Source: JAEUMG01 sp046349315
GTDB lineage: Bacteria; Pseudomonadota; Alphaproteobacteria; Rhizobiales; Aestuariivirgaceae
Reading direction: 5' to 3'
DNA length: 15,411 bases
NCBI GenBank assembly: GCA_046349315.1
Contig: JAXMCQ010000042.1
Location: forward strand, 1 to 15,411
Shown piece after piece: positions 7,127 through 13,470 of this stretch. How positions within the stretch are numbered: the first letter of the stretch is position 1; the number at the start of each line of letters is the position of its first letter. Below the pieces are notes generated by a model, which was given only the letters and a program-made list of their open reading frames with translations, did no database searches and was not told where the DNA came from. The translations under genes and the position numbers were made by a program.

Positions 7127-7833
7127 TGACAGAGCGCTGCCGAATCCTGGTCGCGGACGACGATGCCGATGCCGCGCATGCGCTGGCGGAACTGCTGAAG
7201 CTCGAAGGCCATGCGACCGACGCTGCGGTCGGCGCGCAGGATATGCAGGCGCAGCTCGCTGCCAGCGCGTATGATGTGACGTTTGTCGATACATCGCTTC
7301 CCGGGAGGAGCGATGTCGAGAGCTTCTTCACCTTGACGGCCCGGCGCGGCGGCAAGCGAAACTATCTGATGACCGGCTACAGCTTGAGCCAGCTTCTCGG
7401 CCAGACGGCGAGGAGCGGCGGCGGTCGGATGCTGAGCGGGCCGATCACTGCCGGGGCGATTCTCGCAACGATGCAGGAGGCGGGCAGCGATGGGATTGTG
7501 CTCGTTGCATCACACGGAGCGGATGCGGGCAGGGAACTGCACGACGTGCTGTTGCAGTCGGAATATGCAGTCGCGCACGTGACCGAGGCGGCGGATGCGC
7601 GCGCGCAAATCGACGAGCGGCGCGTGCATGTGTTGATCCTCGATCTTGGGCTACGCCTGATCGATGCGCTCGGAGTCTATGTGGCTCTCCAGGCGGAACG
7701 CCGCGCCAAGCCGACGATCATCATCTCGGGCGGCGCCAACTCCCCGCTCGACGATCCGGTCACGACCGGCATCATAACCAAGCCCTATGATCCGCGGCTT
7801 TTAATCGAACAGATCGGCCGGCTCGCCGCCTGA
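7126..7833 (+). CDS. Tandem double-receiver protein with degenerate phosphorylation sites
   Basis: The 235-residue cytoplasmic protein contains two receiver-like (REC) domains and no output domain. REC1 (about 5-117) has the acidic cluster DDD at 11-13, the predicted phospho-Asp55 in DVTFVDTSLPG and Thr83, but MLSGPI replaces the expected lysine-proline (Ser104/Gly105). REC2 (about 122-232) lacks the acidic pair (LVASHGAD) but keeps Asp173 (LILDLGLR), Ser201 and Lys219-Pro220 (IITKPYDP). Each domain therefore misses a different conserved element. The GTG at 7126 is the start: it overlaps the TAG of the preceding gene (TAGTG) and follows AAGGAAG at a normal distance. The overlap indicates coupled translation with the kinase-like protein and a likely functional partnership. 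Its stop abuts that of icd. Confidence 0.85.
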   Translation: MTERCRILVADDDADAAHALAELLKLEGHATDAAVGAQDMQAQLAASAYDVTFVDTSLPGRSDVESFFTLTARRGGKRNYLMTGYSLSQLLGQTARSGGGRMLSGPITAGAILATMQEAGSDGIVLVASHGADAGRELHDVLLQSEYAVAHVTEAADARAQIDERRVHVLILDLGLRLIDALGVYVALQAERRAKPTIIISGGANSPLDDPVTTGIITKPYDPRLLIEQIGRLAA

Positions 7834-9045
7834 TCAGGCCATCGCCTTTCTCAGATTGAAATCGACGGCATCGAGGAAACCCTCGGTCGATAGCCAGGAC
7901 TGATCCGGTCCGACCAGCACGGCCAAGTCCTTCGTCATCTGACCCGATTCGATCGTGCCGACGGTCACCTTCTCCAAAGTGTCGGCGAATTTCTTGAGCG
8001 GCGCGTTGCTGTCGAGCTTGGCGCGATGGGCAAGGCCGCGCGTCCAGGCATAGATCGATGCGGTCGAATTGGTCGATGTCGCCTTGCCGTCCTCATGCAG
8101 GCGGTAATGGCGGGTGACGGTGCCATGGGCAGCCTCGGCCTCGACCGTCTTGCCATCCGGCGTCATGAGAACCGACGTCATGAGGCCAAGCGACCCGAAC
8201 CCTTGCGCGACGATGTCGGACTGCACGTCGCCGTCATAGTTCTTGCAGGCCCAGACATAGCCGCCAGTCCACTTGAGCGCGGAGGCCACCATGTCGTCGA
8301 TGAGGCGATGTTCATAGTGGAGCTTGCGTTTCTCGAACTCGGCCTTGAACTCGGCGTCGAAGACCTCCTGGAAGATGTCCTTGAAGCGGCCGTCATAGGC
8401 CTTGAGGATGGTGTTCTTGGTCGAGAGATAGACCGGATAGTTGCGGGCAAGGCCGTAATTGAAGCTCGCACGCGCGAAATCGCGGATCGATTCATCGAGA
8501 TTGTACATGGCCATGGCGACGCCGCCGCCCGGTGCCTGGAAGACTTCGTGTTCGATGACCTTGCCGTCCTCGCCGACGAACTTGATCGTCAGCTTGCCTT
8601 TGCCCGGAAAGCGGAAATCGGTGGCACGATACTGGTCGCCGAAGGCATGGCGGCCGACGATGATCGGCTCGGTCCAGCCCGGGACGAGGCGCGGCACATT
8701 CTTGCAGATGATCGGTTCGCGGAAGATGACGCCGCCGAGGATATTGCGGATCGTGCCATTCGGCGACTTCCACATCTGCTTGAGGTGGAATTCCTTAACC
8801 CGCGCCTCATCGGGTGTGATGGTGGCGCATTTGACGCCGACGCCGTGCTTCTTGATGGCATGGGCGGCGTCGACGGTTACCTTATCGTCGGTCGCATCGC
8901 GGTTCTGGATCGAGAGGTCGTAATATTCGAGCGGCACGTCGAGATAGGGATGGATCAGTTTTTCCTTGATGAGCTGCCAGATGATCCTGGTCATCTCGTC
9001 GCCATCGAGTTCGACAACCGGATTTGCGACCTTGATCTTCGCCAT
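7834..9045 (-). CDS. icd: Isocitrate dehydrogenase, NADP-dependent (dimeric eukaryote-like type)
   Basis: This TCA-cycle enzyme oxidatively decarboxylates isocitrate to 2-oxoglutarate with NADP+ in the cytoplasm. The 403-residue sequence is of the subfamily shared by alphaproteobacteria and eukaryotic IDH1/IDH2, not the E. coli type. Substrate residues line up with human IDH1: Ser94, Asn96 and Arg100 in KSPNGTIRN, Arg109, Arg132 in GRHAFGDQYR and Tyr139. The catalytic lysine is Lys210 (LSTKNTILK), and the metal-binding aspartates lie in LIDDMVA (250-251) and NYDGDVQSD (271-277). AEAAHGTVTRHYR forms part of the cofactor site. The ATG at 9045 gives the usual MAKIKVANPV start; a frame opening at 9060 is less likely. 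A sigma-70-like promoter lies just upstream. Confidence 0.97.
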   Translation of the reverse strand: MAKIKVANPVVELDGDEMTRIIWQLIKEKLIHPYLDVPLEYYDLSIQNRDATDDKVTVDAAHAIKKHGVGVKCATITPDEARVKEFHLKQMWKSPNGTIRNILGGVIFREPIICKNVPRLVPGWTEPIIVGRHAFGDQYRATDFRFPGKGKLTIKFVGEDGKVIEHEVFQAPGGGVAMAMYNLDESIRDFARASFNYGLARNYPVYLSTKNTILKAYDGRFKDIFQEVFDAEFKAEFEKRKLHYEHRLIDDMVASALKWTGGYVWACKNYDGDVQSDIVAQGFGSLGLMTSVLMTPDGKTVEAEAAHGTVTRHYRLHEDGKATSTNSTASIYAWTRGLAHRAKLDSNAPLKKFADTLEKVTVGTIESGQMTKDLAVLVGPDQSWLSTEGFLDAVDFNLRKAMA

Positions 9046-9086
9046 GTCTGAGAGCCTCATGCTGCGCTGCGATATAAACCCCGGCG

Positions 9087-9115
9087 CCTATAGCAGGGCT
9101 CCCGCATATGGGCAA
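9087..9115 (-). promoter_or_regulatory. Candidate icd promoter
   Basis: On the minus strand, TTGCCC (9110-9115) is followed after exactly 17 bases by TATAGG (9087-9092). This gives a housekeeping-type -35/-10 pair in the 71-base gap between the ligase stop and icd. Transcription would begin near 9080, about 35 bases before the icd ATG. It lets icd be expressed independently of the ligase-LysR operon upstream. Confidence 0.5.
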
Positions 9116-9116
9116 T

Positions 9117-10670
9117 TCAGACTGAAGGCTTAAGCAGGGTCTCGGCGAGGGGGCCAAGCTTCGCTTTGAGGATCTTGCCGGTAGGGCTCGCCGGCAATTT
9201 GTCGAGAATGAAGATGTGCTGCGGGCGCTTATAGGGTGCGAGGCGGGCTCCGGCATGGGCCTGTAGATCGCTGATGGTTGTCACGGAGCCGGGCTTGAGT
9301 TCGATGCAGGCGATTATCTCTTCATCTCCCGAGGCGCGCCGCCCGATCACCGCGGCATAGACGACATCGGGATGCGAATTGAGCGCGGTTTCGACCTCGA
9401 TAGGATAGACGTTGAAACCGGAGCGGATGATCAATTCCTTGCTGCGGCCGACGATGAACATGTGTCCGTCGGTCAGGCGGTAGCCGAGATCGCCGGTGTG
9501 AAGCCAGCCGTCACTGGTGAAGGCGGCACGGCTTGCCTCTCTATTGCGATAATAACCCTTCATTACATTCGGGCCGTTGACCTGGCATTCGCCAACTTCG
9601 CCGGGCGCGCATTCAACCCCCTTGGATGAGACGAAACGGATAGCGACGCTCGGCGCCGGAAGGCCGATCGTGTCGTCGTCGCGATTGTCGCCGATGCGGG
9701 TAATGCCGGCGGTCGATGAGGTTTCGGTCAGGCCATAGCCGTTGTGGAGCTGGGTGCCGAAGCGGCGTTCGATGTCGCGCTTCCAGTCGATATCGAGCGG
9801 CGCGCCGCCGGCCGAGAGATAGCGCAGGCGCGGCGCGTGCAGGTCTCTGCCCGATCGTTCGAGATAATCGATGAAGCGGGCGAAGAGGGCGGGTACGGCC
9901 TGCAGCACGCTGGCGCCCGCCTCGAGCGCATCGGCGAGACGTTCAGGTTCGAGGCGGGCGAAGAGCTGAACAGTGGCACCGGCCGAGATCGCGCCGAGGA
10001 ACACCGAGGCAAGGCCGAAGACGTGCGAAATCGGGATCACGGCTATCACCCGGTCCTTGGGGTTCGTGCCGCGGAGTGCGACCGAGATGGCGGCGACAGC
10101 GGAAAGATTTCGGTGGGTGAGCATGACGGCCTTGGGATCGCCGGTCGTGCCCGAGGTGTAGATGAGGACCGCGATCTGTTCGGCCCCATCCTGTGCGATG
10201 GGCTCGGGGTCGGCCGGCAGATTGCCGACAAGATCCAATGGCCCGATACAGGAAATCTCGATCTCGGTTGCGCCATAGCGATCGGCATGCGTCCTTGCCT
10301 CCGCCGATACGCTGCCGGTGACGGCGATGGCGCGCGGGCGGGCATGCTCGCGGATGCGGTCGATCTCGGTGGCGGTGAGACGGGCATTGACCGGAACCGC
10401 CCAGGCATCAAGGCGGCTCGCGGCAAAAAGTGCCGTTACCGCGGCAATCGAATTCTCATTGACGATGAGCACACGGTCGCCACCACGGACGCCATAGTCT
10501 GCGAGGGCCTGTGCAAGTGCGCGCGAAGCTTCGCGCAATTGCGCATAGGTGAGTGTGCGCCCGTCCAGTTCTGCAACGGCAGTCGCATCGGGAGCCTCAT
10601 CTGCCCAGCGATCGATATAGTCGTGGATGCGACGAGGCAGGCTCGCAAGATCGATGGGCGGCTCAGTCAC
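9117..10670 (-). CDS. Class I adenylate-forming enzyme, acid-CoA ligase type
   Basis: This 517-residue ANL-superfamily enzyme should activate a carboxylic acid with ATP to an acyl-adenylate and then, probably, a CoA thioester. The phosphate-binding loop YTSGTTGDPK is at 171-180, YGLTE at 312-316, the ATP-ribose aspartate in HTGDLG (Asp394), the hinge GRSKELI around 408-414, and the adenylation lysine in SPTGKILK (Lys499). No transmembrane or carrier-protein domain is present. The substrate cannot be read from the sequence; fatty, aromatic or small organic acids are all possible. The start is GTG at 10670, inside the 3' end of the LysR gene (eight-base overlap), so the two are co-translated and the ligase is probably under the same regulator as the divergent oxygenases. 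Confidence 0.9.
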   Translation of the reverse strand: MTEPPIDLASLPRRIHDYIDRWADEAPDATAVAELDGRTLTYAQLREASRALAQALADYGVRGGDRVLIVNENSIAAVTALFAASRLDAWAVPVNARLTATEIDRIREHARPRAIAVTGSVSAEARTHADRYGATEIEISCIGPLDLVGNLPADPEPIAQDGAEQIAVLIYTSGTTGDPKAVMLTHRNLSAVAAISVALRGTNPKDRVIAVIPISHVFGLASVFLGAISAGATVQLFARLEPERLADALEAGASVLQAVPALFARFIDYLERSGRDLHAPRLRYLSAGGAPLDIDWKRDIERRFGTQLHNGYGLTETSSTAGITRIGDNRDDDTIGLPAPSVAIRFVSSKGVECAPGEVGECQVNGPNVMKGYYRNREASRAAFTSDGWLHTGDLGYRLTDGHMFIVGRSKELIIRSGFNVYPIEVETALNSHPDVVYAAVIGRRASGDEEIIACIELKPGSVTTISDLQAHAGARLAPYKRPQHIFILDKLPASPTGKILKAKLGPLAETLLKPSV

Positions 10671-11571
10671 GTGCGTCTCCGGATGCTGCCGATATTCTAG
10701 CAGCTTCTGCGAGGAACCATTCCAAAACCCTTTGGTGAGGAGGTCCGAGCGACACAGTCGAGCGCGCGGCGAGGAAATGGCCGTTCGGACTCTCGAGTTC
10801 GACGGGTGAAAGGCGGACCAAGTCGCGCGATTGAAGTGCCGGATCGATCAGCGGACGCGACCCCAACAACACGCCGGCGCCGGCAATGGCGGCGGCATGG
10901 GCAGCGATGAAACTGTCGAAGCTAAGTACGGGGCGTGACGGCTCGATCTTGGCGCGGGCGAACCAGTCGCGCCACATTTCGCGCGGGCCTTTCACGGTAA
11001 GAAGCGGCAGGTGTTGCCAGTTCTTCGACTTGCGCTTTAGGAGAGAGGGCGCGCAGACCGGCGTCAGTCTTTCATGCGTCAATCGCCAAGTTTGGTACCC
11101 GGGCCAACTTCCGGTGCCGAAGCGGATTTCGAAGTCGCCGGCATCCGCCGGGTAGTCGGCCGGAACATGCGCAGTGGTGATGCTGAGGGTGATCGCCGGA
11201 CTGGCCTTCTGGAAATCCGCCAGTCGCGGCGCCAGCCAAAGACTCGTAAAGGATATGGGAGCGACGATCGCAATCTCAGTGCCGCGCCTGTCGCCGAAAA
11301 GGTCGGCGGTGCTGCGGGCCAGCCCTGCGAGCGCCGTTTGCACATGCGGTAGATAGGCAGCGCCATCCGCGGTCAGTTCCACGCCGCGCTGCCGGCGGTG
11401 AAACAGTTTCACGCCCAGCGCCGCTTCCAGCGCGCTGACATGGTGGCTCATCGCCGCCTGGGTCAAGCCCAGTTCCTCGCCGGCGAGGGTGAAGTTCAGC
11501 CGCCGCGCGGCGGCCTCAAAGCTGCGCAGCCAGGGCAAATGTGGAAGGAAGTCGCGCGCAGGTTTTGCCAT
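10663..11571 (-). CDS. LysR-family transcriptional regulator, GcvA-like
   Basis: The 302-residue protein has an N-terminal winged helix-turn-helix (about 10-68: LRSFEAAARRLNFTLAGEEL, then LTQAAMSHHVSALE, and LGVKLFHRRQRGVELTADG), a linker helix and a periplasmic-binding-protein-like effector domain (about 95-295). The PWLRSFEAAARRLNFT start is typical of the GcvA subgroup. The ATG at 11571 is chosen because the helix-turn-helix begins at the normal distance; the open frame to 11718 would run into the divergent gene. No Shine-Dalgarno is seen at 11571. It is divergent from the TmpA-like gene across 92 bases and overlaps the CoA ligase start by eight bases, so it probably controls both sides of the locus. 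The effector is unknown; a phosphonate or its product is an inference from context. Confidence 0.92.
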   Translation of the reverse strand: MAKPARDFLPHLPWLRSFEAAARRLNFTLAGEELGLTQAAMSHHVSALEAALGVKLFHRRQRGVELTADGAAYLPHVQTALAGLARSTADLFGDRRGTEIAIVAPISFTSLWLAPRLADFQKASPAITLSITTAHVPADYPADAGDFEIRFGTGSWPGYQTWRLTHERLTPVCAPSLLKRKSKNWQHLPLLTVKGPREMWRDWFARAKIEPSRPVLSFDSFIAAHAAAIAGAGVLLGSRPLIDPALQSRDLVRLSPVELESPNGHFLAARSTVSLGPPHQRVLEWFLAEAARISAASGDARD

Positions 11572-11593
11572 AAGGAAAATGCCGTCATATATC
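11565..11593 (+). promoter_or_regulatory. Candidate promoter for the tmpAB-like operon
   Basis: TTGCCA (11565-11570) and TATATC (11588-11593) are separated by exactly 17 bases. A transcript would start near 11600 and have a leader of about 64 bases. The -35 overlaps the first codons of the divergent LysR gene, a common arrangement for coupled control. The -10 is only a partial match, so confidence is moderate. Confidence 0.35.
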
Positions 11594-11611
11594 CGTAAAG
11601 CGTAGTTTGCA

Positions 11612-11638
11612 TGATGGCTGGAACCGATCCAAACATCA
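11612..11638. promoter_or_regulatory. Candidate LysR operator, dyad with T-N11-A core
   Basis: TGATGGCTGGA (11612-11622) and TCCAAACATCA (11628-11638) form an imperfect inverted repeat with nine of eleven positions complementary around a five-base centre. Its core TGGA-N5-TCCA has T and A eleven bases apart (11619 and 11631), the classical LysR-family box. It lies between the divergent regulator and the tmpA-like gene. If the promoter at 11565-11593 is correct, the site is downstream of its start point and would suit autoregulation of the LysR gene better than activation of tmpA. Confidence 0.4.
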
Positions 11639-11663
11639 AGTTCAGGATCGAGGAGTTGGACTG

Positions 11664-12809
11664 ATGATGGTGACGGCGGCGCGGGTATTGGACGAGGGCA
11701 AAGCGGTCGAATTGGCATTTGGACCGCGTCAGGCCCGCTTTCACGCGATGTGGCTCCGGGACAACGCGCTCGATGCCGAGACGCGCAGCCCGAGCAACGG
11801 CCAGCGTCTGATCACTGTTCTCGATATTCCAACCGATACGCGGATTGCCCGGACCAGGATCGACGGGTCGGGCGATCTTGAAGTGACATTCGCGCCGGAG
11901 CAGCGGAGCGTTAGTTATCCGGCGGCATGGTTGGCGGGGCGCATTTACGATCAGTCGCTTGATCACCTGCCGGGGTGGACCGGTCCTAGCATTGAACGGT
12001 GGGATGCGCGGCTTCAGTCACATGTGCCGAGCGCCGATTATCAGAAGGTCGCAGCAGACCGGGCAGCATTGGGGGCTTGGCTCGCGGCGGTGCAGCGTTA
12101 TGGGTTCGCGGTCTTGACCGCGGTTCCGACCGAGTCGGGGCAATTGTGCAAGGTCGCGGAACTCTTCGGCTATGTGCGCGAGACCAACTACGGGCGCTGG
12201 TTCGAGGTGAGGGCCGAGGTCAATCCGAACAATCTCGCCTATACGAATCTTGGCCTCCAAGCCCATACCGACAATCCCTATCGCGATCCGGTGCCGACAT
12301 TGCAGCTTCTGTCCTGCCTCGAGAACACCGTCGAAGGCGGCGATTCGATCGTGGTCGACGGTTTCGCGGTCGCTGCGCGACTCCAGAAGGAGAATCCCCG
12401 CGGTTTCGGGCTGCTTTCGCAATATTGTGCGCGGTTTGAATATGCCGGCAGCAAGGGCGTGCGGCTCGCGTCCAAGCGGCCGATGATCGAACTGGGGCCC
12501 GACGGCGAATTGATCTCCATCCGCTTCAATAACCGCTCGGCGGCACCGCTTGTTGATGTGCCTTACGAGGCGATGGAGGATTACTACGCCGCCTATCGCC
12601 GCTTTGCCGAGCTCATTGAAGACCCTTCCATGCAGGTCACATTCAAGCTCGCGCCGGGCGAACTCTTTATCGTCGACAACACCCGCGTTCTTCACGCACG
12701 CAAGGCCTTTTCGGGAACCGGCAAGCGCTGGCTCCAGGGTTGCTATGCCGACAAGGACGGATTGCTCTCGACATTGGCTGCCATCGAATTTGAAGGATCA
12801 CAGAAATGA
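11664..12809 (+). CDS. tmpA: Fe(II)/2-oxoglutarate oxygenase, TmpA-like (gamma-butyrobetaine hydroxylase fold)
   Basis: This 381-residue protein has an N-terminal GBBH-type (DUF971) domain (about 5-90, with FHAMWLRDNALD) and a C-terminal TauD-like oxygenase domain (about 125-370). The iron ligands are His201 and Asp203 (AHTDNPY) and His344 (RVLHARKAF), with Arg355 as likely 2-oxoglutarate anchor. TmpA of Leisingera caerulea hydroxylates 2-(trimethylammonio)ethylphosphonate at C1. That role is inferred here mainly because an HD-oxygenase gene follows with ATGA overlap. By recalled alignment to human gamma-butyrobetaine hydroxylase, the trimethylammonium cage positions are Tyr176, Phe180, Tyr193 and Phe349, all aromatic. 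The N-domain lacks the zinc cysteines of the eukaryotic enzyme. GAGGAG (11650-11655) precedes ATG 11664; ATG 11667 is equally in frame. The main alternative is a true gamma-butyrobetaine or related hydroxylase. Confidence 0.85.
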   Translation: MMVTAARVLDEGKAVELAFGPRQARFHAMWLRDNALDAETRSPSNGQRLITVLDIPTDTRIARTRIDGSGDLEVTFAPEQRSVSYPAAWLAGRIYDQSLDHLPGWTGPSIERWDARLQSHVPSADYQKVAADRAALGAWLAAVQRYGFAVLTAVPTESGQLCKVAELFGYVRETNYGRWFEVRAEVNPNNLAYTNLGLQAHTDNPYRDPVPTLQLLSCLENTVEGGDSIVVDGFAVAARLQKENPRGFGLLSQYCARFEYAGSKGVRLASKRPMIELGPDGELISIRFNNRSAAPLVDVPYEAMEDYYAAYRRFAELIEDPSMQVTFKLAPGELFIVDNTRVLHARKAFSGTGKRWLQGCYADKDGLLSTLAAIEFEGSQK

Positions 12810-13396
12810 GCGAACCGGCCCTCAATCGCGATACCATTGTACCGTTCATCGCCGATATCTTCGAGCGGCGCGGCGCCGACTCCTATCTCGGCGAACCCGT
12901 GACCATGTCGCAGCACATGCTCCAGGGCGCCGTGCTGGCCGAACAGGAGAATGCAGCGGACGAACTGGTGGCCGCAGCATTGCTCCATGATATCGGGCAT
13001 TATACGAGCGAATTTGGCCCGCTCTCGGATGAATCGCATGACGACAATTATCATGATGAGGCGGGCGCCCGCGTGCTTGAAGGCTTCTTTCCTCCGGTGG
13101 TCATCGAATGCGTGCGCCTGCATGTCGCCGCCAAGCGCTACCTCTGCGCAACCGATCCGAGCTACTACGACAAGCTTTCCGCCGCCTCGATCCATACGCT
13201 CGGGCTACAGGGTGGGCCGATGAACGAGCAGGAAGTCGCCGAATTCCGGCGCAACCCGCATTTCGAGGAAGCAGTCCGCGTCAGGCTGTGGGATGAGGGC
13301 GGCAAGGATCCCAACATGGCGACGCCACCCTTCCGGCATTACATGCCCATGCTGCAACGCGTCGTCGACAAATACATGGGCGCAACCCAGGCCTGA
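12806..13396 (+). CDS. tmpB: HD-domain mixed-valent diiron oxygenase, TmpB/PhnZ-like (C-P bond cleavage)
   Basis: TmpB and PhnZ use a mixed-valent diiron centre to cleave 1-hydroxy-phosphonates oxidatively, releasing phosphate; TmpB yields glycine betaine. In this 196-residue protein the ligands are His37, His61-Asp62, His65, His83, His106 and Asp163, with Lys110 following His106. These positions track PhnZ residues 34, 58/59, 62, 80, 104, 161 and 108 at nearly constant offset. Tyr27 and Glu30 (SYLGE) match the PhnZ Tyr24/Glu27 lid pair, which is absent from ordinary HD phosphohydrolases. The start ATG overlaps the tmpA-like stop (ATGA), indicating coupled translation. Annotation as an 'HD phosphohydrolase' would probably be wrong. 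The TmpB rather than PhnZ assignment rests on the partner, which is not a PhnY-type (PhyH-like) oxygenase. Confidence 0.88.
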   Translation: MSEPALNRDTIVPFIADIFERRGADSYLGEPVTMSQHMLQGAVLAEQENAADELVAAALLHDIGHYTSEFGPLSDESHDDNYHDEAGARVLEGFFPPVVIECVRLHVAAKRYLCATDPSYYDKLSAASIHTLGLQGGPMNEQEVAEFRRNPHFEEAVRVRLWDEGGKDPNMATPPFRHYMPMLQRVVDKYMGATQA

Positions 13397-13470
13397 TGCT
13401 TTCGCAAGCGGCATGGCTGCCTTTCGCGGCTTGGCTTTGACAGGAATCGGCTGCCGGGTTAGGGCGGCAT

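Noticed and set aside
8026..9051. Open frame of about 341 codons on the plus strand across icd
   Set aside because: It is antisense to icd, whose catalytic residues are all identifiable, and the translated sequence has no family features.
9744..10700. Open frame of about 318 codons on the plus strand across the CoA ligase
   Set aside because: It is antisense to a ligase with all core motifs, so it is a codon-bias shadow.
11607..11663. Upstream start for the tmpA-like gene
   Set aside because: It would translate through the operator-like dyad and ignore the well-placed GAGGAG before 11664; the added residues do not look like the GBBH N-domain.
12806..13396. Calling the HD protein a phosphohydrolase or a PhnZ of the aminoethylphosphonate pathway
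   Set aside because: The Tyr/Glu lid pair favours an oxygenase, and the upstream partner is GBBH-like instead of the PhyH-like PhnY that accompanies PhnZ.
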